Origin: Sphingomonadaceae bacterium
GTDB taxonomy: Bacteria; Pseudomonadota; Alphaproteobacteria; Sphingomonadales; Sphingomonadaceae
DNA: 64,000 bases
Assembly (NCBI GenBank): GCA_947454135.1
Contig: CANGJI010000001.1
Coordinates: 1 to 64,000 of the forward strand
Direction: 5' to 3'
The translations under genes and the position numbers were made by a program. A model generated the notes under the pieces. The model saw only the letters and a list, made by a program, of their open reading frames with translations. It was not told the DNA's origin and made no database searches. This document shows positions 14,500-24,425 of the stretch, in pieces (the first letter of the stretch is position 1; each line of letters starts with the position of its first letter).

Positions 14500-14620
14500 T
14501 CCTTCTCAATCGCCTCGCGCCTGCCCTCGGGTCGGGTGTGAAATCAATTTGACAGCCATTCTGTAAAGACGGATTGTCACCCATCCGGCAGCGCCGCTGC
14601 CCACCACGGAGGGCCGCAGC

Positions 14621-15427
14621 ATGCCCGACCACTTCCCCCTTGAGCCTACTGCCAGCCTTTCGGTCGAGACGGTTGTCTCAGTGCGTCACTGGAACGAGTT
14701 CCTGTTCTCGTTCACGATCACCCGCCCGCCAAGCTTCCGTTTCCGCTCGGGCGAATTCGTGATGATCGGGCTGATGGGCGATAATGGCCGTCCGCTGCTG
14801 CGCGCCTATTCGATGGCCTCACCGGCCTATGACGAGGTGCTGGAATTCCTCTCGATCAAGGTGCCGGATGGCCCGCTCACCTCGCGCCTCCAGAAAATCA
14901 AGGAAGGGGATCATATCTTCCTCGGGCGCAAACCCACGGGAACGCTGGTGGCCGACGCGCTGCTCCCGGGCCGCCGCCTCTTCCTGCTGGGCACGGGAAC
15001 CGGCCTTGCACCGTGGATGTCGCTGATCCGCGACCCCGATATCTATGACCGCTTCGAACAGATCGCGGTGGTCCATTCGGTGCGCGGCGTGTCCGACCTG
15101 GCCTATCGCGAAATGCTCGAGGCGCGCCTTGCCGATGATCCGCTGATCGGTGAAATGGCAGCCGAGCGCCTGACCTATATCCCGACCGTGACGCGCGAGA
15201 CCTTCCATACCAACAAGCGCATCGAGGGTCTGATGCTCGATGGGACGCTGTTCCAGGGCTCGCTCGGCGAACCCAAGAACTTCGACCCCGTGCACGACCG
15301 CGTCATGCTCTGCGGATCGATGACGATGATCAAGGAAGTCGCGGCAATGCTGGAAGGCTTCGGTTTCACCGAAGGCGCGAACTCGCACCCGGGCGAATAT
15401 GTGATCGAGCGCGCTTTCGTCGGCTAG
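14621..15427 (+). CDS. fpr: Ferredoxin--NADP reductase
   Basis: FRFRSGEFVMIGLMGDNGRPLLRAYSMASPAYDEVLEFLSIKVPDGPLTSRLQ; GTGTGLAPWMS; C-terminal GEYVIERAFVG. Confidence 0.92.
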   Translation: MPDHFPLEPTASLSVETVVSVRHWNEFLFSFTITRPPSFRFRSGEFVMIGLMGDNGRPLLRAYSMASPAYDEVLEFLSIKVPDGPLTSRLQKIKEGDHIFLGRKPTGTLVADALLPGRRLFLLGTGTGLAPWMSLIRDPDIYDRFEQIAVVHSVRGVSDLAYREMLEARLADDPLIGEMAAERLTYIPTVTRETFHTNKRIEGLMLDGTLFQGSLGEPKNFDPVHDRVMLCGSMTMIKEVAAMLEGFGFTEGANSHPGEYVIERAFVG

Positions 15428-15945
15428 GGAACGCGCTCCAGCAGGACGAGAGCAGTGCCGGCGTCCGGTTGCTCGTCGTAACGGACAAAGCCAAGCTTGT
15501 CCGCGACCGCAAGCGACGGCAGGTTCGTGTCATTGATCATGCAGGCGATGCGCCGACCCGGAAATGCCGCATCGAACCACGCAATCGAAGCCCGGGCCGC
15601 TTCTGTCGCAATGCCTTGCCCCCAAGTCTTGCGAGCAAAGATCCAGCCGATCTCGGGCGTATCGTCGAGGCCCTTGCCGAAACCGCGCCAGGAATGGAAC
15701 ACGCCGCAGATGCCCAGCACCTCGTCCGAACCCCGGGCGCGGCAGGTGAAGATGCCGTAGCCGAACAGTGCCCATGAGCCGGCATTGCGGCAAAGCCGGT
15801 TGAACTCCTCGACCGCGCCGGTTGGCCGGCTGCCAAGATGACGGCGTACTTCCTCGTCCGAAAGCAGATCGACGAGCGCGGCATGATCGCGCGCTGCAGG
15901 TCGCCAGAGATCGAGGCGGTCGGTCGAGAGTTCCGGTGCGTTCAT
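15424..15945 (-). CDS. GNAT family N-acetyltransferase (RimJ/RimL-type)
   Basis: MNAPELSTDRLDLWRPAARDHAALVDLLSDEEVRRHLG... EIGWIFARKTWGQGIATEAARASIAW; starts in an ATGA overlap with the DUF445 stop. Confidence 0.88.
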   Translation of the reverse strand: MNAPELSTDRLDLWRPAARDHAALVDLLSDEEVRRHLGSRPTGAVEEFNRLCRNAGSWALFGYGIFTCRARGSDEVLGICGVFHSWRGFGKGLDDTPEIGWIFARKTWGQGIATEAARASIAWFDAAFPGRRIACMINDTNLPSLAVADKLGFVRYDEQPDAGTALVLLERVP

Positions 15946-17243
15946 AGAGCGACATCTACTGCGTGGATTGCCACGCCGACAAGCCCGCCGACCAAAGTGC
16001 CGTTGATGCGGATGAACTGGAGATCCCGTCCCACCGCACCCTCGATCCGGTCCGTGACAGTGCGGGCATCCCATCGCCGCACCGTCTCCGAGACCAACCG
16101 GACGATCTCCTCGCCATAACGCGTCGCGATGCCGACCACCGTGCGCCGGGCAAAACGGTTCACCAGCAGTTGCAGCCGCGCATCGTGCTGCAGGGCGCGG
16201 CCAAGCTCCGCCAGCGAGGCACCGATGCGATCGCTGCCTCCGCTGTGCCCGCTGCCACTGTGGCGGACAGCCCCAAGCAGTTGCGCCCTGCCGCGCTCCC
16301 ACAGGCCGTCGAGCCAAGCGGCAAAGGCTGGGTTGGCCATCACATCGCGCTTCATCGCTTCCACCCGCCGATGCATGGCGGGGTCGTTCACCAGGGCCTC
16401 GGCGAGCGCTTCAAGGCTCTCCTCGATTTTGCGGCGAAGCGGGTGATCCTCGATGACGACGGTTTCGGCGAGGAGCTTGTAGAGCCCATCGAGAATGCCA
16501 TTGGCGAGCCGCCCATCGAGGCCTGTCCAGCGCACGATCGTGTTGGCCTTGTCATAGATGATCCGCCGAACGAGATCCTCGTTGGCCTCCAGCGCCTCGG
16601 CCGATCGGCGGATCAGCGCCTCGATCAGCGGCATGTGGCGCCCCTCGGCGATCATCGCCTGGAGCAGGTTTCCAAGCAGCGGCGCGAGTGCCAGTCGCTC
16701 GATTCTGGTGCGCAACGCTGCCTTGGCCAAGCCGCCAAGCTTTTCCTGATCGAGGGATTCAAGAACATCCGCAATAAGGCTGGCAGCGCCTGCGCCGAGA
16801 CGGCTTTCGCCCGGACGCGAATTGGCAAGATACTGGCCGGCAGCGTTCGCGGCATTGAGACCGCGGAGCCGGCGGGCGACGACAGGTGGCGTCAGAAAAT
16901 TGGCCTTGAGGAATGAGGCCATCGAGTCTGCGATGCGATCCTTGTTCTCCGGAATGATCGCGGTGTGCGGGATCGGCAATCCGAGCGGGCGGCGGAACAG
17001 CGCGGTTACCGCGAACCAGTCGGCGAGGCCGCCCACCATCGCCGCTTCAGCAAAGGCGCGCAGGAAGCCCCAGCCGGCATGGTGTACTTCAAGCTGCCTG
17101 GCTGCGAGGAACAGGGCAGCCATCAACAAGAGCAGTGCCGCGGCGATAAACCGCATACGGCGCGCCGGATCAGCAATCTGCCGCGCGATGGCCGATTGGA
17201 CGGCGGCAGGGCCGGTGGCTGATACCCTTGGCGTCGCGGTCAC
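15942..17243 (-). CDS. DUF445 family membrane protein
   Basis: GFLRAFAEAAMVGGLADWFAVTALFRRPLGLPIPHTAIIPENKDRIADSMASFLKANFL; C-terminal INGTLVGGLVGVAIHAV. GTG start overlapping the RND permease stop. Confidence 0.92.
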   Translation of the reverse strand: MTATPRVSATGPAAVQSAIARQIADPARRMRFIAAALLLLMAALFLAARQLEVHHAGWGFLRAFAEAAMVGGLADWFAVTALFRRPLGLPIPHTAIIPENKDRIADSMASFLKANFLTPPVVARRLRGLNAANAAGQYLANSRPGESRLGAGAASLIADVLESLDQEKLGGLAKAALRTRIERLALAPLLGNLLQAMIAEGRHMPLIEALIRRSAEALEANEDLVRRIIYDKANTIVRWTGLDGRLANGILDGLYKLLAETVVIEDHPLRRKIEESLEALAEALVNDPAMHRRVEAMKRDVMANPAFAAWLDGLWERGRAQLLGAVRHSGSGHSGGSDRIGASLAELGRALQHDARLQLLVNRFARRTVVGIATRYGEEIVRLVSETVRRWDARTVTDRIEGAVGRDLQFIRINGTLVGGLVGVAIHAVDVAL

Positions 17244-20200
17244 TCCGCCGGAAAGGCCTCGCCCGTCGCATGCCCGTGCTGTTCACGCGCTGCCTCGCGC
17301 GGGTCGTAGGACAGCACACGACGGCCGATCCATGGTCCCACGCGCTTCTCCAGTCCGTCCGCGAGGCTGAAGCCTGCCGGAACGAGCAGCAGCGTGAGCA
17401 AGGTCGAAAGCGCCAGACCACCGATCACGACGATACCCATGGGAGCGCGCCAACCGGCATCGCCGCCAAGAGAAACTGCTGTTGGCACCATACCCGCGAT
17501 CATTGCCACAGTGGTCATCACGATCGGCTGGGCGCGCTTGTGTCCGGCCTCGATGATCGCGTCGAGCTTGGGCGTGCCCTTTGCCATCTCCTCGATCGCG
17601 AAATCGATCAGCAGGATCGAGTTCTTGGCGACAATGCCGAACAGCATCAGCACGCCGATGAACACCGGCAGCGAAAGTGCCTGTCCGGTCGCCAGCAGGA
17701 GCAGCAGACCACCCAGCGGTGCCAGGAACAGCGAACCCATGTTCACCAGCGGCGAGATGAACCGGCGGTAAAGCAGCACGAGCACAGAGAACACGAGCAA
17801 CACGCCAGCAGCCAGTGCCACCAGGAAGTTGGTGAGCATTTCCTGCTGCCAGCGGTCTTCCCCGGCCGGGGCATTGGAGACGCCTTGCGGCAGGTTCTTC
17901 ATGATCGGCAGCGCCTTGATCGCGGCGTCCGCCGTGCCCTTCACCACACCCGGGGGCAGGTCAGCGCCGACAAACACCCGGCGATTCTGATTATAGCGCT
18001 GGATGCTGGTCGGTCCCGAACCGAACCCGATGGTCGCAACGCGCGACAGCGGGACGGAGCCACCAGAGATGGTCGGCACTGGCAGGTTCTCAAGCGTGGT
18101 CAGATCACGGCGCGAAGACACCGGCAGTTTGACGCGGATTGGGACCTGACGATCAGAAAGCGAGAACTTCGCGCTGTTCTGATCTATTTCGCCTTGCGTC
18201 GCGATGCGGATCACCTGGCTCAACTGCTGGGTTGTCACCCCGAGCGAGGCAGCCAGATCGAGGTGCGGCGTGATCACGATCTCGGGCCGGCGCAAGTCGG
18301 CGCTGATGCGCGGTGCGACGACTTCCTTCAGTTGGCTCATCTGTTCGACAAGCGTCTGCGCCGTCTTCTGCAGCAGTTCGGGATCGGAACCGGACAGCAT
18401 CACGCTGATCGCGCGGCCAGAACCGCCGCCAGGCCCGCCGCCATTCTGATTCATGAAGCTCACCCGTGCGTCGGCGACCTTCTGCAGGCGGGGGGTCATT
18501 GCACGTTCGAACTCGATGCTGGAACGCGCACGGTCACGTTTCAGTTCGAGGAAGACGCGGCCATTGCCTTCGTTGATGCGCTCCAGCGCAACATCGATCT
18601 CGGGTTCATCCTTTACCAGCGCGAGCACTTCGTCGACCTTCTTCTCGGTCTGCTCGATCGTGGTACCAGGCACCATCTCGATGACGATGCGGCTGAAGTC
18701 ACCATCCGTCTCCGGGAAGAACTGAGACGGAATGACCATGAAGAGCACGACCGTGAAGGCCAGCGCACCCGTGGCAACACCCATCATCCAGAGGCGGTGA
18801 TCAAGCAGCCGCGCACGAAACCAGCGCCGCGGGAAGCGCTCGCGGTAGGCTGTGACGGCGCGCGTATCGAGCGACCATTCCAGCACGCGCATGTAGCGCT
18901 GCATCCATGGCCCGTTGCCATGTTCAGCCTCGCCGTGAGCCTTGAGGAAATAGGCGGCGACCATCGGCGTGATCATGCGCGCGACCAGCAGCGAGAACAG
19001 CACGGCGATGACCACGGTCAGGCCGAAGTTCTTGAAGAACTGGCCCGAGACCCCCGGCATAAGCGCAACCGGCAGGAACACCGCAACGATCGAGAAGGTC
19101 GTGGCAACGACGGCAAGGCCGATCTCGTCGGCCGCATCGATGGCGGCCTGATAGGCCGATTTGCCCATTCGCATGTGCCTGACGATATTCTCGATCTCCA
19201 CGATGGCGTCATCGACGAGAACGCCGGCAACGAGACCGAGCGCGAGCAAAGACATCGTGTTGAGCGTGAAGCCGATGATGCTCATCAGCCAGAACGTCGG
19301 GATCGAGGACAGCGGAATGGCGATCGCCGAAACGATCGTCGCGCGCCAATCGCGCAGGAAGAAGAACACCACAATGACCGCGAGCACAGCCCCTTCGACC
19401 ATCGCGGACATCGATGACTTGTACTGATCCTTGGTGTAGCCTACGCTTGAGAAGAGCTGGATGAAATGGACGCGGCCACCTTGCTCCTTCTCGATCTTGC
19501 CGAGTTCCTTCACGGTATCATCGAACACGCTGACGTCCGACTGGCCGCGCGCGCGGGCGATGCTGAAAGTGACGACTGGCTTGCCGTTGTTCTTCGCGAT
19601 CGATGTGATCTCGCTGAAGCTGTCACGCACATCTGCAACGTCGGAAAGGCGAACTGTTCGGCCGCCCGAAATGCCGACCTGCATACGCGAAAGCTCGAAG
19701 GCACTCGCGGCGTTGCCAAGCACCCGGACCGCCTGACGCGAGCCGGCGACTTCTGCCCGGCCACCGGCCGCATTGAGATTGACCTGACGGAGCGCGGCAT
19801 TGATCTGCGTGGCCGTGACGCCTTGGGCCTTCATCCGCATCGGATCGAGCGTAACCGAAATCTCGCGGTTCACACCACCGTTGCGATCGACTGCGGCCAT
19901 GCCCGGCACCGATAGCAGGCGTTTACGCACCGTATCGTCAATGAACCACGAAAGCTGCTCGATGGTCATGTCATCGGCGGACACGGCAAAGTAAGCGATC
20001 GGTTCTGACGACGTCTGCGCCTTGACCACTTGTGGCTCGAGGATGCCTTCCGGAAGATCGCCACGGACCTGGTCAACCGCATTCTTGACCTCGTTCACGG
20101 CGGCATTGATGTCCGTGCCGATGGCGAACTGGACCATCGACTGGCTGGAACCCTCGGTGGCCGTCGAGGTCAGGGTATCGACACCTGCGATTGTTCGGAC

Positions 20201-20419
20201 TGCCGATTCAATACGCTGGGTAATCTGGTTCTCGATCTCGGTCGGAGCGGCGCCCGGCTGGGAAATGGTCACGATAACCAGCGGAAACTCGATATCCGGC
20301 TGGTCCTGCACCTTCATGCTCATGAACGCCACGATCCCCGCCAGCGTAAGGCCGAGGAACATGACAATCGGAACGACCGGATTGCGGATCGACCAAGCGG
20401 AGATGTTGCGAAAGTTCAT
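17240..20419 (-). CDS. Efflux RND transporter permease subunit
   Basis: 1059 aa; [61 protein letters not shown]; AcrB/MexF-like. Confidence 0.96.
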   Translation of the reverse strand: MNFRNISAWSIRNPVVPIVMFLGLTLAGIVAFMSMKVQDQPDIEFPLVIVTISQPGAAPTEIENQITQRIESAVRTIAGVDTLTSTATEGSSQSMVQFAIGTDINAAVNEVKNAVDQVRGDLPEGILEPQVVKAQTSSEPIAYFAVSADDMTIEQLSWFIDDTVRKRLLSVPGMAAVDRNGGVNREISVTLDPMRMKAQGVTATQINAALRQVNLNAAGGRAEVAGSRQAVRVLGNAASAFELSRMQVGISGGRTVRLSDVADVRDSFSEITSIAKNNGKPVVTFSIARARGQSDVSVFDDTVKELGKIEKEQGGRVHFIQLFSSVGYTKDQYKSSMSAMVEGAVLAVIVVFFFLRDWRATIVSAIAIPLSSIPTFWLMSIIGFTLNTMSLLALGLVAGVLVDDAIVEIENIVRHMRMGKSAYQAAIDAADEIGLAVVATTFSIVAVFLPVALMPGVSGQFFKNFGLTVVIAVLFSLLVARMITPMVAAYFLKAHGEAEHGNGPWMQRYMRVLEWSLDTRAVTAYRERFPRRWFRARLLDHRLWMMGVATGALAFTVVLFMVIPSQFFPETDGDFSRIVIEMVPGTTIEQTEKKVDEVLALVKDEPEIDVALERINEGNGRVFLELKRDRARSSIEFERAMTPRLQKVADARVSFMNQNGGGPGGGSGRAISVMLSGSDPELLQKTAQTLVEQMSQLKEVVAPRISADLRRPEIVITPHLDLAASLGVTTQQLSQVIRIATQGEIDQNSAKFSLSDRQVPIRVKLPVSSRRDLTTLENLPVPTISGGSVPLSRVATIGFGSGPTSIQRYNQNRRVFVGADLPPGVVKGTADAAIKALPIMKNLPQGVSNAPAGEDRWQQEMLTNFLVALAAGVLLVFSVLVLLYRRFISPLVNMGSLFLAPLGGLLLLLATGQALSLPVFIGVLMLFGIVAKNSILLIDFAIEEMAKGTPKLDAIIEAGHKRAQPIVMTTVAMIAGMVPTAVSLGGDAGWRAPMGIVVIGGLALSTLLTLLLVPAGFSLADGLEKRVGPWIGRRVLSYDPREAAREQHGHATGEAFPAE

Positions 20420-20435
20420 GCGCGCCGACCTCGGC

Positions 20436-21662
20436 TCAGGAGCCGGCGCGGCCGGCTGACGCCGCAGCGCTCGCCGTGACCGGACGGACTACATCGCCGG
20501 GGTTGAGGAAACCGCCCGCACGCAGCACGATGCGTTCGTTGCCCGCAAGGCCGTCCGACACGACAATGCCCTGCGCTGTCACCTCACCCGTCTTGATCGC
20601 TCGGCGCACGACCTTGTTGTCCTGCCCAACCACATAGACGAAGGGGCCCTGCTGATCGGAAAGGATCGCCGATTCCGGCAGTACTGGTGCGGTGACCGAG
20701 CCGCTGCGGATCTGTGCGCTTGCAAAGCCGCCAGGACGCAGGGCGCGATCATAGGCCAGTGCAATCCGCGCGATGCCTTCGCGTGTCTGTGCGTCGATCG
20801 TGGGCGAAAGCTGCCAGATTTGACCAGTGAATGCCTTGTCGGTGCCGACCGGCGTCACGTCAGCCGACTGGCCAACAGCCAGCCGGGCGAGATCGTTTTC
20901 GGCGAGACGTGCCTGCATTTCGAGCTGGCCGTCCTTGGCGATCCGAAACAGCACGCCGCTCCCCGGGCTTACGATCTGGCCGGGCTCAACCCCGCGAGTG
21001 AGCACAAGGCCTGCTGCGGGAGCGACAACATTCAGCCGCGCCGTGCTGGCACGAAGCTGATCGAGGGCGGCGGAAGCGACCCGGACCTGGGCAACGGCGG
21101 CATCGCGCGTTGCCATGAGGCGATCGACATCAGCCTTCGAAATGAAGCCGCGCTCGACAAGTTTGAGAGCGCGGTCGAGATTGGCCTGCGCAATCCGCGC
21201 ATTGGCACGCTGGACCTCGATGTTCGCAGCCTGACCCGCGATCTGCTGGGCTTGCACCGAGCGATCCACCACGGCGAGCACCTGTCCGGCCTGCACCCAA
21301 TCACCTGCATCAACGAGCACGCTGACCACACGGCCGCCTTCGCCGGCAACGCCAACCGGCATCTCACGCCGTGCCGCAATCGTGCCGCTGGCAGTGATCG
21401 ATCCGGTCACTCTGGTCTGGCCGGGAGTGATCACGCTGACGGACTGGGCCTGCGCGCTGCGGCCTGCGGCCGCATCGGTCGCCGTCGGAGACTTGTGCAT
21501 GAAGTACCAGCCGAGACCCAGCGCGAGCGCGATCAGCACCGCGACAATAACAAGCCGGCCGCGTCCGCCGCTCTGCTGCCCAAAATCACCATCGCCGATG
21601 GCCGGTTCGATGGCGGGCTGCAGCCCGGCTCTGATTGTCGTCTCGTAATTCATGTCGTTCAC
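20436..21662 (-). CDS. Efflux RND transporter periplasmic adaptor subunit
   Basis: Single N-terminal TM, biotinyl-lipoyl-like hairpin (GVAGEGGRVVSVLVDAGDWVQAGQVLAVVDRS), HlyD-like beta-barrel; directly upstream of the permease. Confidence 0.95.
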   Translation of the reverse strand: MNDMNYETTIRAGLQPAIEPAIGDGDFGQQSGGRGRLVIVAVLIALALGLGWYFMHKSPTATDAAAGRSAQAQSVSVITPGQTRVTGSITASGTIAARREMPVGVAGEGGRVVSVLVDAGDWVQAGQVLAVVDRSVQAQQIAGQAANIEVQRANARIAQANLDRALKLVERGFISKADVDRLMATRDAAVAQVRVASAALDQLRASTARLNVVAPAAGLVLTRGVEPGQIVSPGSGVLFRIAKDGQLEMQARLAENDLARLAVGQSADVTPVGTDKAFTGQIWQLSPTIDAQTREGIARIALAYDRALRPGGFASAQIRSGSVTAPVLPESAILSDQQGPFVYVVGQDNKVVRRAIKTGEVTAQGIVVSDGLAGNERIVLRAGGFLNPGDVVRPVTASAAASAGRAGS

Positions 21663-21721
21663 GTGCCTTAGTCCCGGTCGGGCGCCGAACAGCCGAGAGT
21701 GGGGCTGATCCCCACCCTGAC

Positions 21722-21751
21722 GGAAGTGTATTATCTAACTATATCACTTCC
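21722..21751. promoter_or_regulatory. Candidate operator upstream of the RND cluster (ggaagtg-N16-cacttcc, AT-rich spacer)
   Basis: Perfect 7-bp arms flanking tattatctaactatat, 60-90 bp upstream of the adaptor start. Confidence 0.4.
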
Positions 21752-21918
21752 CGCAAGCGCGGGGAGCCTCGCTGTGCCGCACGTCGTTCAAGACTTAGCG
21801 AAGCATCCGACGAGTGACAATTGCGGCTCGACGAAGCGCATGAACAAATGATTCCAACGTGGCGGGGATGCAACCCGAAACTCCGGAAAGCGCCAGCCTT
21901 TTCGGGCAAGCCAAAACA

Positions 21919-21949
21919 AATGGCCGCCCCGAATGCCGGGACGGCCATT
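21919..21949 (-). terminator. Candidate terminator of sciP
   Basis: AATGGCCG...CGGCCATT stem; T-rich tract TTTGTTTT on the minus strand. Confidence 0.6.
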
Positions 21950-21986
21950 GTGTTACATGTTCCAACGCCGCAACGCGGCCGGAAGA

Positions 21987-22286
21987 TCAGAACTTGAGCT
22001 GGCGCTCGTACAGATCGCGGTAGTGCTGGATGCGCGTGACGCGCAGACCCTGCATGCCAGAGCGATCAACGGCCCGCTGCCAGGAGGCGAACTCTTCGAG
22101 CGTCAGCCCGTAACGCTCGCAGACCTCGTCGATCGTGAGCAGGCCGCCGTTAACTGCGGCAACGACTTCCGCCTTTCGGCGCACGACCCAACGTGTGGTC
22201 GAGGGCGGCGGCAGGCTGTCGAGAGTCAGCGGCTCCCCGAGAGGGCCAATGACTTGCGAGGGCTTGATCTTCTGGTTTTCAATCAT
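21987..22286 (-). CDS. sciP: CtrA inhibitor SciP-like protein (DUF1153)
   Basis: VIGPLGEPLTLDSLPPPSTTRWVVRRKAEVVAAVNGGLLTIDEVCERYGLTLEEFASWQRAVDRSGMQGLRVTRIQHYR; the SciP/DUF1153 family. Confidence 0.92.
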   Translation of the reverse strand: MIENQKIKPSQVIGPLGEPLTLDSLPPPSTTRWVVRRKAEVVAAVNGGLLTIDEVCERYGLTLEEFASWQRAVDRSGMQGLRVTRIQHYRDLYERQLKF

Positions 22287-22795
22287 GACAATTCTCGTCT
22301 GGTCGACGTTGCGGGGCGACTTCGGGAGCTGGGCCCGGTGTGCCCCTTACGTCATTTCCAATCGCTGAAAGGGCGGGGTTAACAAGGCCTTCACCATCCG
22401 TTTCAACGCTGCGAAGCAACACTGCGGCTGATTCATGGAAGCTGAAGCCTTTTGCTGCGTTTGGGCCGGACACGCCGCCATCGAAACCCGAACTGCTGGC
22501 CATCACCAATCCTGCCGCTGCGCCCGGAAGCACGCGGCGCGTGTCGTGCGCAGCTACGAGCCGGGCACACAGCTCGCTCCAGCCAAGCGGACGAAGCCCG
22601 AGGCGCGAATCGCCCGGAACCTGCGGCCATGAATCGGGAAATCTCATCTCCATGGACGTCCCTCTAGCCCACAGTCCTATAAAGGAGGGTAAACCGCCCC
22701 TTCACCAAGAGTTAGGTTTTGAGCAGATCGGGATGCGACAATTGACCCAGCTTTTTGACCTGCCGCTTGCCCGCGAAAGGTCCTATGGGTCCGGA

Positions 22796-24016
22796 ATGCA
22801 AAGCAACTTGGGCACAAATGGAACTGCGCGGGCACCTGGTCAGGAGTCTGAAGCTGTGGCTGGGCTCCCGCTGAGCGAGCGCGAGGCTGCAAAACTTTTT
22901 TCGCTCCCGCAAGGAAAGGAGCCACGGCGAATCGTCGTCGCCATGTCCGGCGGCGTCGACAGTTCGGTGGTTGCCGGGCTGGCTGCGGCAAGCGGGGCCG
23001 AAGTGATCGGCGTGACCCTGCAACTCTATGACTATGGCGCCGCGACCGGCCGGAAGGGGGCGTGCTGTGCGGGCGACGATATCCGCGACGCGCGTGCCGT
23101 CGCGGATCGGCTCGGCATTGCACATTATGTGTTCGACCATGAATCGCGCTTTCGCGAGGACGTCGTCGAGCGATTTGCGGACGACTATCTTGTCGGGCGC
23201 ACCCCTATCCCCTGCATTCGCTGCAACATGGGGCCCAAGTTCACGGACTTGCTGACGATGGCCCGCGACCTTGGTGCGGACTGCCTCGCCACAGGGCACT
23301 ATGTTCGCCGGATCGCGACAGCAGACGGACCGCAACTCCACCGCGCGGTCGATCCTGCACGCGACCAGTCGTACTTTCTGTTCGGGACGACCGAGGAACA
23401 GCTCGACTTCCTGCGCTTTCCGCTGGGCGGTCTGCCCAAGCCCGAAGTACGCGCGATGGCCGCCGCGCTGGGGCTGGGCGTCGCAGCCAAGCCGGACAGC
23501 CAGGACATCTGCTTCGTGCCGGACGGTGATTACGCGGCGATCGTCACCAAGGTGCGGCCGGAAGGCTCGGCACCCGGTGAGATTGTTCACGCTGCGACCG
23601 GCGAAGTGCTCGGAGCCCATCGCGGTGTGATCCATTACACCGTGGGCCAGCGCCGCGGACTCGAGATCGGCGGACAAAGCGAACCGCTCTATGTCACCGC
23701 GCTGGATGCACCGGGGCGTCGGGTCATGGTGGGGCCAAGAGCCATGCTGGCAGTTGCATCGGCAAGGCTGGATGAAACCAATCGCATCGGAGCGATGCCG
23801 GGAGGCGCCTCGCTCCAGGCCAAGGTACGTTCACTTGCAAAGCCGGTACCTGTGACGATCGAGGGCACGCTCGGAGCGGGCGGCGCGTGCACGATCAGCT
23901 TCCTCAAACCCGAATACGGCGTCGCCCCAGGGCAAGCGGCCGTCATCTACGACGGGGAGAGGGTGATAGGCGGCGGCTGGATAGAAGACACATCGCCTTG
24001 GGCAGAAATGGCCTAG
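22796..24016 (+). CDS. mnmA: tRNA-specific 2-thiouridylase
   Basis: [18 protein letters not shown]-loop; [27 protein letters not shown]. Exact start uncertain (ORF open to 22340). Confidence 0.95.
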   Translation: MQSNLGTNGTARAPGQESEAVAGLPLSEREAAKLFSLPQGKEPRRIVVAMSGGVDSSVVAGLAAASGAEVIGVTLQLYDYGAATGRKGACCAGDDIRDARAVADRLGIAHYVFDHESRFREDVVERFADDYLVGRTPIPCIRCNMGPKFTDLLTMARDLGADCLATGHYVRRIATADGPQLHRAVDPARDQSYFLFGTTEEQLDFLRFPLGGLPKPEVRAMAAALGLGVAAKPDSQDICFVPDGDYAAIVTKVRPEGSAPGEIVHAATGEVLGAHRGVIHYTVGQRRGLEIGGQSEPLYVTALDAPGRRVMVGPRAMLAVASARLDETNRIGAMPGGASLQAKVRSLAKPVPVTIEGTLGAGGACTISFLKPEYGVAPGQAAVIYDGERVIGGGWIEDTSPWAEMA

Positions 24017-24020
24017 GGCA

Positions 24021-24392
24021 TCAATTGTCCCACGGCTCCAGTACGCAGCCCCAGCCCTGGCGGTAAGTTGCGGTCTGCCGCGCGATGAGCGGAAATCGGG
24101 CTGTGACGCTGCGAGCTGCCGGATCTTCCGACAAGGTGATGAGATCCATCCCCGTTTCGAAATCCTTGCGGCAATCGCCGAGCGACCTGCCACCGACAAA
24201 GCGGCAGGAGCAGGCAACGCGCGCGCCGTAGGCTGTCCCGGTTATCGCATAGCCGCGAACCTGCGGCCACATGAAGGCACCTGCGCCTGCAAGAACGGCC
24301 ATCACAAACAGGACCCAGTGCAGGTACCGCCGCCGCGGCTGCGTGGAGGAAGAGGCCGGATTGGACGAAGCTGGTGGTTTGGCCATTGCCAT
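24021..24392 (-). CDS. Uncharacterised membrane-anchored Cys-containing protein
   Basis: Single N-terminal TM (YLHWVLFVMAVLAGAGAFMWP) then VACSCRFVGGRSLGDCRKDFETGMDLITL; divergent from a serine hydrolase gene with a very short gap. Confidence 0.7.
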   Translation of the reverse strand: MAMAKPPASSNPASSSTQPRRRYLHWVLFVMAVLAGAGAFMWPQVRGYAITGTAYGARVACSCRFVGGRSLGDCRKDFETGMDLITLSEDPAARSVTARFPLIARQTATYRQGWGCVLEPWDN

Positions 24393-24425
24393 GCGGGGTC
24401 GATCTGGAGAAAAGCTGGCCGCCTG

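Noticed and set aside
17228-19417. 729-aa plus-strand ORF
   Set aside because: Antisense shadow of the RND permease.
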